Notes: generated from the sequence alone by a model not told the origin. A stretch of DNA of 46,807 nucleotides from Planctomycetota bacterium (GCA_026692845.1 JAPLNM010000116.1:1-46807); one strand, 5' to 3'. Counted from the first letter of the stretch, positions 1 through 7,864 are shown. Numbers and translations are program-made.

Positions 1-434
1 ATCCGACAAGCGATATCGACTCCGACCGCATAAGGAATCACGGCGTTTTCGACCGCCAAGACACCGCCGATCGGCAAGCCGTAACCCAGGTGCGCATCGG
101 GCATCAACGCTGCGGCCCGAGCGATCGGCAATTGGCATGCGGTTCGCATCTGCATATGGGCCGCCGGGTCGATCTGAGTCCCCCAGGTCGGATAAGCGAT
201 GGTCTCTGGGGCCAAGGCCTGGACCTGGTTGCGATCCTCCAAAATCGACTCGGCTAAAGATCCCCAGAATTCATCCCCAAGGAATCCTTGCGGATTTTCC
301 ACCACCGAGGCGATTTGCGCTCTGACATCCTTACCCCGATGCCCCTTTTGACCAACCACATTCTGGATCGATCGAATCGCTACCGGAACGCAGGGTATCG
401 GAACACCAAGTTTCTCTAATTGTCGTGCATTCAT
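1..434 (-). CDS. rtcB: RtcB-family RNA ligase, N-terminal part (runs off left edge)
   Basis: Reading leftward from an ATG at 434 gives an open frame of about 144 codons with no stop before the window edge. The protein starts MNARQLEKLG and near its end carries 'MPDAHLGYGLPIGG' followed by 'VGVDIACR'. These match the conserved RtcB core (PD.H.G.G..IG and GVDIGCG), which supplies the Asp and Cys ligands for the active-site manganese ions. RtcB joins RNA 2',3'-cyclic-phosphate or 3'-phosphate ends to 5'-OH ends using GTP, in RNA repair or tRNA splicing. The active-site histidine of the C-terminal part is outside the window. The N-terminal stretch before the core is about 100 residues, as in the shorter bacterial RtcB-like paralogues. 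The family call is firm; the exact substrate is unknown. Confidence 0.85.
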   Translation of the reverse strand, partial: MNARQLEKLGVPIPCVPVAIRSIQNVVGQKGHRGKDVRAQIASVVENPQGFLGDEFWGSLAESILEDRNQVQALAPETIAYPTWGTQIDPAAHMQMRTACQLPIARAAALMPDAHLGYGLPIGGVLAVENAVIPYAVGVDIACR

Positions 435-586
435 GATAGAGATAGGAACCCTGGGACCTCAAAAGGGTTCGCTGGTCGCCCAAGAATCGGAGCAAAAAAA
501 GGTTCGGCCGTGCTAACCGCAACGATGGCTCGCGAGCATGGCGGTCAACGTCGAGCATCGCCGAAGTTCGAACAGCCATCGAGTAC

Positions 587-637
587 GAGTACCGCTTCGC
601 TGAGTACCGCTTCGCTGAGTACCGCTTCGCTGAGTAC
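587..637. repeat. 15-bp tandem repeat, about 3.4 copies
   Basis: The unit GAGTACCGCTTCGCT is repeated at 587-601, 602-616 and 617-631, with a partial fourth copy. It is flanked by GAGTAC-type motifs that lead straight into direct-repeat copy A. A reading frame crosses it (Ser-Thr-Ala-Ser-Leu repeats), but the surroundings look non-coding. The rest of the gene-poor stretch 435-774 shows no convincing gene. Confidence 0.85.
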
Positions 638-723
638 GAGTACGACGAAAAAATCGTTTAACCCGCAGCCAACGGCGAGGAAGTCGCTATTTTGCACTCA
701 TGTCCTGCTCAGCATCGCGACGA
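637..723 (+). repeat. Direct repeat copy A (about 87 bp)
   Basis: This segment, from CGAGTACGACG to CATCGCGACGA, is nearly identical to 1814-1899 in the same orientation. Differences are a one-base length change and an A/C change in the A-run near the start, and one C/G change after CACTCATGTC. It lies just beyond the 3' end of the nitrilase-family gene, while the other copy lies upstream of that gene. Confidence 0.9.
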
Positions 724-774
724 CGCGTATGAAGGAGCTCGTACTCGATCGATACTGCGAACGCATCATCCTTC

Positions 775-1572
775 CTACATCGGCGAGGTCCGGCAGCGCG
801 AAGCGAGTAGTCCGGTGGCCGCGCTGAGGTCTAGATCCGCCACGAGCAAGCCTTCTTGTCCATAGGGTTGAAAGCACTGCAGCGTACCATCCGGGCGTGC
901 GACTGCCGACGTTGTGCCGGAACCTACGCTCGCGCAGTTGACCGATGCGAAGTAACATGTGTTCTCCGCCGCACGACACATCACTGCCTTCTCGTGGAAG
1001 GTGTTTGCGGGGTCGGCGAATGTGGAAGGACGGTAGCTGCCGGGCTCGGCGACATGAGCGTGGGGGTGGAATACGACTTGCGCACCTCGACGCGCGGCCC
1101 AGCGGACCGTCTCCGGATACCGCCACCCTTCGTGGCAGATAACCACTCCGAAGGTCAGCGGCCCGGCGGTGAAGACTCGACGCTCGGTCCCGAGTGCAGG
1201 ATAGATGGTTTCCTCCGACGGGTCGATTTGACCTTTGTCTTGCCACCCCGCGATCGTACCATCGGGATTGATGACACACGCAGTGATCTGCAAGCCGCGT
1301 TCGGTCACGCGTTCCGTGCCTAATATGACCGTGATATGGGCAGCCCTGGCAGCAGCCGCCACATCTGCCCATGCCTGTTCGAGGAAAACCGGATCTGGCG
1401 ATAACGCTGTCGTGCCCGGCCACCGATACCCGGGAACGAAGCATTCCGGAAAGCAGATCACGAGCGCGCCTTGTCGACTTGCCTCAGCGACAGCCGATGT
1501 CGCCAGACGGACAGACTCCTTGGGTGTTGCAGGCACGCGGATGTTCGCAAGGGCGATGCGGACGATGCTCAT
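775..1572 (-). CDS. Carbon-nitrogen hydrolase (nitrilase/amidase superfamily)
   Basis: A 265-residue cytoplasmic protein of the nitrilase superfamily, which hydrolyses non-peptide C-N bonds (amide, nitrile or carbamoyl). The catalytic triad can be placed: Glu43 in 'CFPECFVPGYRW', Lys113 in 'WQDKGQID' and Cys146 in 'VVICHEGWRYPE'. The CHEGWRYPE context with two acidic or basic neighbours is typical of the family. I place the start at ATG 1572 (MSIVRIALAN) rather than the in-frame ATG at 1611. The protein then begins directly with the first beta strand, and GGAG lies about seven bases upstream. The gene stands alone between two 86-bp direct repeats, with no operon partner. The substrate cannot be inferred. 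The last ~10 residues (RCRTSPM) look less conserved and sit next to the repeat. Confidence 0.88.
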   Translation of the reverse strand: MSIVRIALANIRVPATPKESVRLATSAVAEASRQGALVICFPECFVPGYRWPGTTALSPDPVFLEQAWADVAAAARAAHITVILGTERVTERGLQITACVINPDGTIAGWQDKGQIDPSEETIYPALGTERRVFTAGPLTFGVVICHEGWRYPETVRWAARRGAQVVFHPHAHVAEPGSYRPSTFADPANTFHEKAVMCRAAENTCYFASVNCASVGSGTTSAVARPDGTLQCFQPYGQEGLLVADLDLSAATGLLASRCRTSPM

Positions 1573-1813
1573 GCCACCACTCCGCTGCGGCGTCCCGTTA
1601 AGTTCAGGCAAATGTGTTTCATCGATGAGTTTCCCGCGGCCTAATGACGGGCATTACCGCGCACAAGGAGTTGACTCAACGCAAGTCAAAAACGGCCCAA
1701 CGAGTGCTTCGCGATCATGCCATTGGTATCGAATTGTACCATGTGAAGTCGTTGTTTTCGAGGAAGCCGACATGTCACAGGTTTTCTGTATCCTGGTGTT
1801 TGTTGATCTCTGA

Positions 1814-1899
1814 CGAGTACGACGCAAAATCGTTTAACCCGCAGCCAACGGCGAGGAAGTCGCTATTTTGCACTCATGTCGTGCTCAGCATCGCGACGA
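1814..1899 (+). repeat. Direct repeat copy B (about 86 bp)
   Basis: Second copy of the element at 637-723, in the same orientation, about 1.18 kb away. The shared core includes a 48-base run from TTTAACCCGCAG to CACTCATGTC without mismatch. The pair brackets the nitrilase-family gene. The stretch 1573-1813 between gene and repeat shows no gene. Confidence 0.9.
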
Positions 1900-1986
1900 T
1901 CCGCACCAACTGGGGTTTGAGTGCGATAAGAGTCAAGTCGATCTCAACCGAAAAGGTATTCCGTCATGATTGCCTCGATTCGATTA

Positions 1987-2032
1987 CGAGCTCGAGCACC
2001 GTCCGCCAAGGCGGACTGAGCACGAGCACGAT
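1987..2032 (+). repeat. REP-like palindromic element, copy 1
   Basis: A GAGCTCGAGCACC arm, a perfect hairpin GTCCGCC-AA-GGCGGAC (2001-2016), then TGAGCACGAGCACGA. An inverted relative lies at 2366-2403. It sits in a gene-free stretch, 1900-2517. Confidence 0.7.
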
Positions 2033-2057
2033 GGGATCCTGTGGTCGGAATGCCCCA

Positions 2058-2088
2058 GGCCCCCGGTTGGCTTGCCCAACCGGGGGCC
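2058..2088. repeat. Perfect hairpin, 13-bp GC-rich stem, 5-nt loop
   Basis: The arms are GGCCCCCGGTTGG (2058-2070) and CCAACCGGGGGCC (2076-2088) around CTTGC. Nearby 13-bp direct repeats of GCCAAGCTTCGCG follow at about 2086-2098 and 2115-2127. No T-run follows on either strand, so it does not look like a classical intrinsic terminator. It is more likely an extragenic palindromic repeat. Confidence 0.7.
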
Positions 2089-2365
2089 AAGCTTCGCGAG
2101 CTAACCGGAAGCCAAGCTTCGCGCGCTGACGGATCTGCTTTCCCTTCCGCACAAGGTGGCAAGGGTCGTAAATTGGGGTTGGTGGAGATCCGCCAGCTAG
2201 CTGACGAACCTTGGGCTCCGGTGGCTCAAGGCCACCCGGGGGCCGAGATCTTATGATGGTGCGCGTGGCTCTGCTAGCAAGACCGAGTGGCCACCAAAAA
2301 AGTCAACATGTCAAGCGCCGCCAAACGACCACTTCGGTGCATGGTTTTGTTCTGGATGTCTTCCG

Positions 2366-2403
2366 TACTCGTGCTCAGTCCGACAGGACGGTGCTCGAGC
2401 TCG
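2366..2403 (-). repeat. REP-like palindromic element, copy 2 (inverted)
   Basis: Reads TACTCGTGCTCAGTCC, loop GACA, GGAC, then GGTGCTCGAGCTCG. The two blocks CTCGTGCTCAGTCCG and GGACGGTGCTCGAGCTCG are exact reverse complements of blocks in copy 1 (1987-2032). Only the hairpin tip differs. Confidence 0.7.
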
Positions 2404-2517
2404 ATCGTTGTGGTCTTCGATTGTAGCATTCCGCGATGCTCAATTCACGACCGGGTTGGATTTTCGTATCGGGAGGGTGGATAATCGAAACTTGGGTTTA
2501 GGTGAACCCGCCGCAGG

Positions 2518-2676
2518 TTAACGGTACGGTGGGCGGTACGGCAGATCGTCTTCAACGATCCAGTACGGTATCCCGTCTCAACCGTCATCCAGCAATTCGG
2601 ACAATGGGACGCCATCGACAAGTAGTTCAAACGACTTGCCGTTCACATCCGTTACTTTGACCGTCAATTGGTTCAT
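2518..2676 (-). pseudogene. Small hypothetical gene interrupted by an in-frame TGA
   Basis: From ATG 2676 the frame reads MNQLTVKVTDVNGKSFELLV and on to a TGA at 2580-2578 after 32 codons. In the same frame it then continues DGIPYWIVEDDLPYRPPYR to a TAA at 2520-2518. Both halves look like protein: alternating hydrophobic/polar strands, then an acidic tail. AAAAGAAG lies immediately upstream of the start as a possible ribosome-binding site. The simplest reading is a ~52-residue gene broken by one nonsense change. A genuine 32-residue protein or chance are possible. I do not recognise the family. It lies upstream, in transcription order, of nothing else on this strand until 434. Confidence 0.4.
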
Positions 2677-2770
2677 CTTCTTTTATGGCAGAAAGTATCG
2701 ATTCACCCAGCGGCGAGATAAATCATTGATTGGTCAGTGCACCTGATCGCCGCTTGGGTGCAATCGTTGG

Positions 2771-3292
2771 TCACGCCAAATTGGTTTTGCCGAGGTCGTC
2801 GTATTCCGGCCATCCCCAACCCCCATTGAAGTCTTCGATGTCGAGTTGAACGGAGCCGAAGGGTTTTAGTTGCGAGAAGACACCGTCAACTTTCGCAGCC
2901 TTAAGTACTTCAAGAATCATTTCACCGACCGCTTTCACAAACGGATCCTCTGATTCCTCTTCTGGTTCATCCTCATCAAATACGACGTCAAACTTACTCC
3001 CATCATACTTGATGACGGTGAACGCCTCACCCTCGAAACTTGCCTCTATCGCCTCGATCCAATGATCGCACTTGATGAGTTTTTCTTCCTCGATACTTGT
3101 AGTCCATTCGCCGTCACGCTGGTGTGCTGGACGTTCGTCGGGGTGGATAAAAATCCAGCCTGATTGATCGCATGAGTAGCCAATCTCAATCGCGGACAAG
3201 CAAGAAGGCCTTGAAGCGACAATAGAATCTATAGCGGCCTCCAACTCTCGGCGTAATATTTTGGCGTCTTCGCGAAGATCAACTGTTTGCAT
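2771..3292 (-). CDS. Hypothetical acidic protein
   Basis: A 173-residue, strongly acidic cytoplasmic protein with no signal peptide or membrane segment. It begins with a helical stretch (LREDAKILRRELEAAIDSIV), followed by aromatic beta-type segments (GYSCDQSGWIFIHPDE, EWTTSIEEEKLIKCDHW). A Glu/Asp-rich linker (DEDEPEEESED) and a C-terminal helix follow. The architecture resembles small solitary immunity-type or DUF4303-like proteins, but I cannot assign a family with certainty and no toxin gene is adjacent. Base composition is AT-richer than the flanking genes, which fits acquisition by transfer. The start at 3292 lacks a strong ribosome-binding site. Confidence 0.65.
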   Translation of the reverse strand: MQTVDLREDAKILRRELEAAIDSIVASRPSCLSAIEIGYSCDQSGWIFIHPDERPAHQRDGEWTTSIEEEKLIKCDHWIEAIEASFEGEAFTVIKYDGSKFDVVFDEDEPEEESEDPFVKAVGEMILEVLKAAKVDGVFSQLKPFGSVQLDIEDFNGGWGWPEYDDLGKTNLA

Positions 3293-3580
3293 AGATATTT
3301 GTTCTTGCTTTGAAGGGTAACAACGTTACTAATTCCCGGACGTTTGCGTGAGATTACCATAATCCGATGAGCGATCGCACTACGGCCACGTGAAGAATCA
3401 ATTAAGAATCGATTCCTAGAAAGTTTCCCTGCTTGCTATCCCATTCTGTCGAACGTTCAGTCGACCGGATATATTGAATTTTGGCTTACAGGATTATCTT
3501 GAATTTGCCTTTTCCGGGATCTATGGAATTCCATTTTGCTCGGGTTAGAACCAAATCCAACAGCTACTAAGGCTGCACGT

Positions 3581-3641
3581 CGCTCTCCCCCAATATCTTT
3601 CTTCCGCCATCTGGGCGGAAGAAAGATATTGGGGGAGAGCG
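3581..3641. repeat. Perfect inverted repeat, 28-bp stem, 5-nt loop
   Basis: The left arm 3581-3608 begins CGCTCTCCCCCAATATC and the right arm 3614-3641 is its exact reverse complement, around the loop ATCTG. Outside it, CAGCTAC (from ~3571) and GTAGCTG (~3647) form a second, interrupted pair. It lies in the gene-free stretch 3293-3772 between two minus-strand genes. There is no T-run beside it, so it is not a standard intrinsic terminator. It could be a MITE-like remnant, a strong RNA processing site or a cruciform. No gene is supported in the rest of 3293-3772. Confidence 0.92.
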
Positions 3642-3763
3642 AATCTGGTAGCTGAAGAATCTTGGCCCCGCCGGCATCAAGCCGAATGGATTCATCACGT
3701 GCACACACGGCCTCGGAGGGCCATGTTACGGTGGGGGGGCGCTCGGCCTGCGCACTGCCTAGA

Positions 3764-3777
3764 GCTTAACGCTTAAC
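3764..3777. repeat. 7-bp tandem duplication over the dsbD stop codon
   Basis: GCTTAAC occurs twice head to tail (3764-3770, 3771-3777). The stop codon of the minus-strand DsbD gene (3775-3773) is inside one copy, so each copy carries a TAA, in different frames. Confidence 0.85.
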
Positions 3778-6148
3778 GAGTTGCCGACAAGATATTTCCA
3801 AGTCCGCTATTTGCTGTGGCGGCCTTTGCCGTGCCTGCTTGCTCGAGCGCATTGATCACCTGCGACTCGGACAGAAGATCTTCGAGGACGATCGGATTCT
3901 TGCCGTCCCCAGGCTTGTAAATGGCAAGCACCGGAATGGCCACCTTCTTGAGCTCTCGAAGTTTGGCCATCAGGGCAGGTGGGTAGCGTGTCAGATCGGC
4001 GATCATCGGCACCACGTCATTCCTCTTGACCATCTCTTGGACCTTGCGTGTATGGATCGCCAATGCCAAATTCAATTTGCAGTTCTGACACCACTCGGCC
4101 GTAAAGTCGATCAACACCGGCTTGCCCTCGGCGACGGCGGCCTGCAACGCCTGTTCGCTGAACGGAACCCACTCGAGTTCGTACTTCGAGGGCTTGAGGA
4201 AATAAAACGACCCGAGAGTACCTACCAAGGCCGCCATGGTGCCCAATCCCCAGGCTCGCATACGACGTGAGTTGCTCTCCCAAACCGGCACGCGCCCAAT
4301 CATCCAACAGGCAAACCAAATGAAGATCAAGGCCGATAGCATGGGGATTCGTTCTTTCTCCGGGAATCCCGATACGAAAGCAACGACGCTCAAAAGCAAC
4401 GGAAAGGCTAGAAATTCCTTGAACGTCTCCATCCATGGTCCGGGCTTAGGAATCCACTTCATCGAACCCGGGAACATCGCGACCATCAAATAAGGAAACG
4501 CCATTCCGATTCCTACCCCTAGGAAAATCAAGAGGACGACCCAAGCAGGTTGGCTGAGTGAAACCGCAAGCGCACTTCCCAGGAACGGACCGCTGCAGGG
4601 GGTTGCAAGCAATGTCGTGATGACCCCTTTGAAGAACGCTCCGAGATACCCTTTTTTGCTCGAAAGCTCGGTGCTCTTCGCACCGGTGGCAAAGCCCGGG
4701 ATCGGAAACTCCCAGACCCCCAAGAAGCTCAACGCCAAAGTGAACATGAATCCCGTGAAGAGAACTTGGGTCGTCGTGTTCCCAAAAAGAGCGCCCCACT
4801 CCAAAGCTCGACCCGTCATCCAGCGGAGCCCTAGGCTCGTGGTCCCAAATCCCAGCAAGACTGCGATCATCCCAAGCGAGTAAATCAGCGTGAGCATCGA
4901 GGCGGTCCGACGCTCTCCATGGGCTTCGTTGACAAACCCCAAGATCTTTAAGCCGATAACCGGCAAGACACATGGCATAAAATTCAGAATGAATCCGCCG
5001 AGCATCGCCAAGAAAAACTTCGATAAAACTTCCTTGGGCTCAAGCGTCAAGGCATACTTGTCCCCCTCGAACCAATTGGCCCGCTGAGGATGGTTCGCCG
5101 CCTCGTCGTATTTGCTAGCCGCTATTCCCAGCGGAAGCTTATCCGATACAGGTTTCGTCTTGGATACCTGATAGACTCCCTTGAAGAGCAACCCCCGAGG
5201 TCGATCGCAGGCACCTTGGGTACATGCTTGGTAGCCGATCAATCCTTCCAACGGCGTTTCGCCTTCGATGGCCGTCTCGGGGACCTCGATCGGCACGCGG
5301 ATCGTGACCTTGCCATCGTAGTAATCGACGATACCACCGACCCCCAAGTCCTTTCGGATCGATCGCTTGTCGACTTTGGGCTCATAAGCCTTGACCCCAA
5401 ATTTTTGCGTCAGCACCAAATGCGTTCGGTTCTCGAGGACCGGATCCGTCAAATCGAGCTTGTAAATGTGGAAGTCCATGTCGGGCGTCGCTTCGAGAAT
5501 CAACTCGAGTTTCTCCCCAGGCTTGACCGACGACTTCGAAAGATGGATCTTCCACTCGACCATGCTGTCGCGCTCGCGAAACACACCCAGCGCAAGGGCC
5601 TCTTCTTTGGTTTCAACCCAACCTGCAAACTCCGCTGGGACCTTCTCGTCGCGAATCGGAATGCAATTCTTCTCGCACACCTGACCCTCGATTGTAAGTT
5701 CGAGCGGACCGGGCTTGCCCTCGGGAGATTCGGCCCATTGGATCGGAGCCGACCAAGTCACCGTGTTGCTAAACTGCTCGACAGCCAATCCGGGCCATGA
5801 TTCTGAGTCCCGGTCGACCTCCGGAGCCCGGTCGGGCACAAATGGCCCAGACAACTTGGCCTGCTTGCCCAAGAGCTTGATCACCGTAGGACTCGGACCC
5901 CCTGCGGCCTGGGTCGTCGAGAAAATGTGGTACTTGCCCGAAAGCTTGGCAGTCAGTGATACCTTCCCCTTGAGAGTCTTTGGGTTCACCTCGTAGGTCG
6001 CTGAAAACTCGTAAGGGTTGTCGAACAACCCCAAAGAGAAATCCTGCCCAAGCCCCCCGGCCGTTTGGCCAAAAAGCGGATCCTGTCCCATCGAAGCCAA
6101 TGGGATCAAAAGCCAAGCAAAAGCCGTCGTCAAAAGTACTCGAATCAT
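3773..6148 (-). CDS. dsbD: DsbD-type thiol:disulfide interchange protein
   Basis: An inner-membrane protein that moves reducing electrons from cytoplasmic thioredoxin to periplasmic thiols. I start it at the ATG near 6148 (MIRVLLTTAFAWLLIPLASMG, a signal peptide) rather than the upstream in-frame TTG at 6208, giving 791 residues. Two periplasmic beta domains follow, each with a cysteine pair: C-E-K-N-C at about 158-162 and C-T-Q-G-A-C at about 309-314. Next is an eight-helix membrane domain with the two signature cysteines, in 'FMPCVLP' (~393) and 'ATPCSGP' (~518). The C-terminus is a thioredoxin-like domain with 'EWCQNCK'. All electron-relay cysteines of DsbD are therefore present. The N-terminal region is longer than the single-domain E. 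coli form. A likely role is reduction of apocytochrome or copper-protein thiols, which fits the many heme proteins nearby. Confidence 0.93.
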   Translation of the reverse strand: MIRVLLTTAFAWLLIPLASMGQDPLFGQTAGGLGQDFSLGLFDNPYEFSATYEVNPKTLKGKVSLTAKLSGKYHIFSTTQAAGGPSPTVIKLLGKQAKLSGPFVPDRAPEVDRDSESWPGLAVEQFSNTVTWSAPIQWAESPEGKPGPLELTIEGQVCEKNCIPIRDEKVPAEFAGWVETKEEALALGVFRERDSMVEWKIHLSKSSVKPGEKLELILEATPDMDFHIYKLDLTDPVLENRTHLVLTQKFGVKAYEPKVDKRSIRKDLGVGGIVDYYDGKVTIRVPIEVPETAIEGETPLEGLIGYQACTQGACDRPRGLLFKGVYQVSKTKPVSDKLPLGIAASKYDEAANHPQRANWFEGDKYALTLEPKEVLSKFFLAMLGGFILNFMPCVLPVIGLKILGFVNEAHGERRTASMLTLIYSLGMIAVLLGFGTTSLGLRWMTGRALEWGALFGNTTTQVLFTGFMFTLALSFLGVWEFPIPGFATGAKSTELSSKKGYLGAFFKGVITTLLATPCSGPFLGSALAVSLSQPAWVVLLIFLGVGIGMAFPYLMVAMFPGSMKWIPKPGPWMETFKEFLAFPLLLSVVAFVSGFPEKERIPMLSALIFIWFACWMIGRVPVWESNSRRMRAWGLGTMAALVGTLGSFYFLKPSKYELEWVPFSEQALQAAVAEGKPVLIDFTAEWCQNCKLNLALAIHTRKVQEMVKRNDVVPMIADLTRYPPALMAKLRELKKVAIPVLAIYKPGDGKNPIVLEDLLSESQVINALEQAGTAKAATANSGLGNILSATR

Positions 6149-6570
6149 CGATCCCTCTTTGAAATGATAGGTAGTTTCATTGTAGGTTCCCAACAACTCG
6201 CGGGTCAACGGATACTTTAGATCCCCGGGTGTATCCTACCGGACCCGAAATTCTCCCTTGGCTTGGAACCTGACGGTCCCTTTGAGTTCTAACCGCGTAA
6301 TCGCCAGCATAATCCGCCGCAAAGTTACCTTTGGCTCTGAATAGAGGTCTTTCATGGAGGTTAAACATCTGCCGGAAAAACACACTCTAAGATAAGCGAT
6401 TTTACTTCGATCGGCTTGGTTTTGCTATCAAAACCGCCGATAAACAAATTCGAGCCAATAAAAACACCCATGTGGGCGATTTGGGCGAAATGCGAATTCT
6501 GGAGTTGATTCCGACCGGGCAAAAGCTTTATAAGTCCGCTTCGCAATTTAGGGAGGAAGGAATCTCACCG
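6149..6570. other. Divergent intergenic region dsbD / aminotransferase
   Basis: This 420-bp region separates divergent genes and must carry both promoters, but I see no box pair good enough to mark. A small hairpin GGTTTTG-CTAT-CAAAACC lies at 6418-6435. The sequence before 6571 carries GGGAGGAAGG, the ribosome-binding site of the aminotransferase. Confidence 0.5.
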
Positions 6571-7731
6571 ATGGATCATCGCATCAAACGCAGCATTCGG
6601 GTGGCCGAACCGGTGCTTGATGGCAACGAAGCACTCTACGTCATGGACTGCCTTCAGTCGACCTGGATCTCCTCACGGGGGAGCTACATCGATCGCTTTG
6701 AGCAACTGCTGGCCGAGCACTGCCAAGTCCCCTACGCGGTGGTGACCAACAACGGGACGACCTCGTTGCATTTGGCACTGGCTGCTGCAGGCATCGGAGC
6801 CCAGGACGAGGTGATCATGCCGACCCTCTCGTACATCGCTACGGCCAATGCCGCGACGTACTGCCAAGCCAAACCGGTGTTTGTCGATTGCGAACCGAAC
6901 TACCTTTCGATGGACCCCGAGCGGATCGAGCAAGCCATCACGCCTCGAACCAAAGCGATATTGACCGTTCCGCTTTACGGACATCCTGTCGATATGGATC
7001 CGATCCAACAAATCGCTCGGCGCCATGGACTGCTGGTCATCGAAGATTCGGCCGAAGCGATCGGAGCGCTGTACAAAGGTCGACCCGTAGGCTCGCTGGC
7101 CGATGCTTCGTCGTTTAGCTTCTTCGGCAATAAAACCATCACCACCGGCGAAGGGGGAGCGATCACCACCTCCAACAAAGAACTCGCCGACAGGATGCGA
7201 TTCTTGCGCGGCCAAGCAGTCGATCCGAACAAGAACTACTGGCACCCCGAGGTCGGTTTCAATTATCGCATGACCAACATCGCCGCTGCGATCGGGACCG
7301 CACAAGCCGAGCGGCTTGACGTCCACGTGCAACGCCGCAAACAAGTCGCCAGTTGGTATTTCGAGGAACTCGCCGACTGCGAAGACTTTTTTCAACTTCC
7401 CCGATCCGCACCCTGGGCCCAGCACTCCTACTGGATGTACACGATCCTGATGCGACCGGAATTGGCCGTCTCCCGCGACGAATGGATCGGGCGATTGGCC
7501 GAAGCCGGGATCGAAAGCCGCCCGGTCTTCTACCCCATCCACACCATGCCGATGTACTACGAACGATCAGGGAATTACCCCGTCGCTGAGCGTTGCTCGC
7601 GTCTGGGGATCAACCTCCCGACGCACGGCAAATTGACTCGCGACGATGTCCGTTACGTCGCTCAGCACGCCATTGCCGCCTGGAAGTCGCTCTATCGAAG
7701 CCCCTCGCTTAGCGTTCGACGAGCCGCCTAA
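6571..7731 (+). CDS. DegT/DnrJ/EryC1 sugar aminotransferase (perosamine-synthase-like)
   Basis: A PLP-dependent aminotransferase of 386 residues in the nucleotide-sugar family. The start is ATG 6571, preceded by GGAGGAAGG; a longer in-frame start at 6472 would add 33 unconserved residues. The PLP lysine is Lys188 in 'SFSFFGNKTITTGEGG', and the cofactor-binding 'VIEDSAEAIG' and 'NYRMTNIAAAIG' motifs are present. The wording of these motifs, with 'STWISSRGSYIDRFE' near the N-terminus and 'ESRPVFYPIHTMPMY' near the C-terminus, closely follows GDP-perosamine synthases (RfbE/Per). Those enzymes transfer an amino group from glutamate to GDP-4-keto-6-deoxymannose. No dehydratase or other sugar-pathway gene adjoins it, so the sugar substrate is inferred only from resemblance. 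Confidence 0.88.
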   Translation: MDHRIKRSIRVAEPVLDGNEALYVMDCLQSTWISSRGSYIDRFEQLLAEHCQVPYAVVTNNGTTSLHLALAAAGIGAQDEVIMPTLSYIATANAATYCQAKPVFVDCEPNYLSMDPERIEQAITPRTKAILTVPLYGHPVDMDPIQQIARRHGLLVIEDSAEAIGALYKGRPVGSLADASSFSFFGNKTITTGEGGAITTSNKELADRMRFLRGQAVDPNKNYWHPEVGFNYRMTNIAAAIGTAQAERLDVHVQRRKQVASWYFEELADCEDFFQLPRSAPWAQHSYWMYTILMRPELAVSRDEWIGRLAEAGIESRPVFYPIHTMPMYYERSGNYPVAERCSRLGINLPTHGKLTRDDVRYVAQHAIAAWKSLYRSPSLSVRRAA

Positions 7732-7864
7732 ATCCGACCCGCAGCTTCACCAAAGACCATCAGACCTTATACAAGCCAAACCGCTTCGAAACGGGCTCTG
7801 ATCTGCTTGGCGAGACCCTTCTTAATGCGATTTTCAGCCCCTCTAGGGGGAACTTGTGAAAAAG

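Noticed and set aside
420-827. 135-codon plus-strand frame with Ser-Thr-Ala-Ser-Leu repeats
   Set aside because: It consists of the 15-bp array and direct repeat A, has no ribosome-binding site, and overlaps both the RtcB start and the nitrilase end on the other strand.
698-1444. 248-codon minus-strand frame inside the nitrilase gene
   Set aside because: Arg/Ser-rich out-of-frame translation. The overlapping frame has a full catalytic triad.
2518-2676. TGA read as selenocysteine
   Set aside because: No stem-loop of SECIS type was recognised after the TGA, the residue context is not a redox motif, and no selenium genes are in view.
3581-3641. Intrinsic terminator for the DsbD gene
   Set aside because: It lies more than 130 bp past the stop and has no T-run on the DsbD strand.
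3457-3708. 83-codon minus-strand frame upstream of the acidic hypothetical protein
   Set aside because: It is largely made by translating both arms of the perfect palindrome. Protein coding would not produce exact reverse-complement arms.
6472-6570. 33-codon N-terminal extension of the aminotransferase
   Set aside because: The ATG at 6571 has GGGAGGAAGG upstream and gives the family's usual start. The extension is not family-like.
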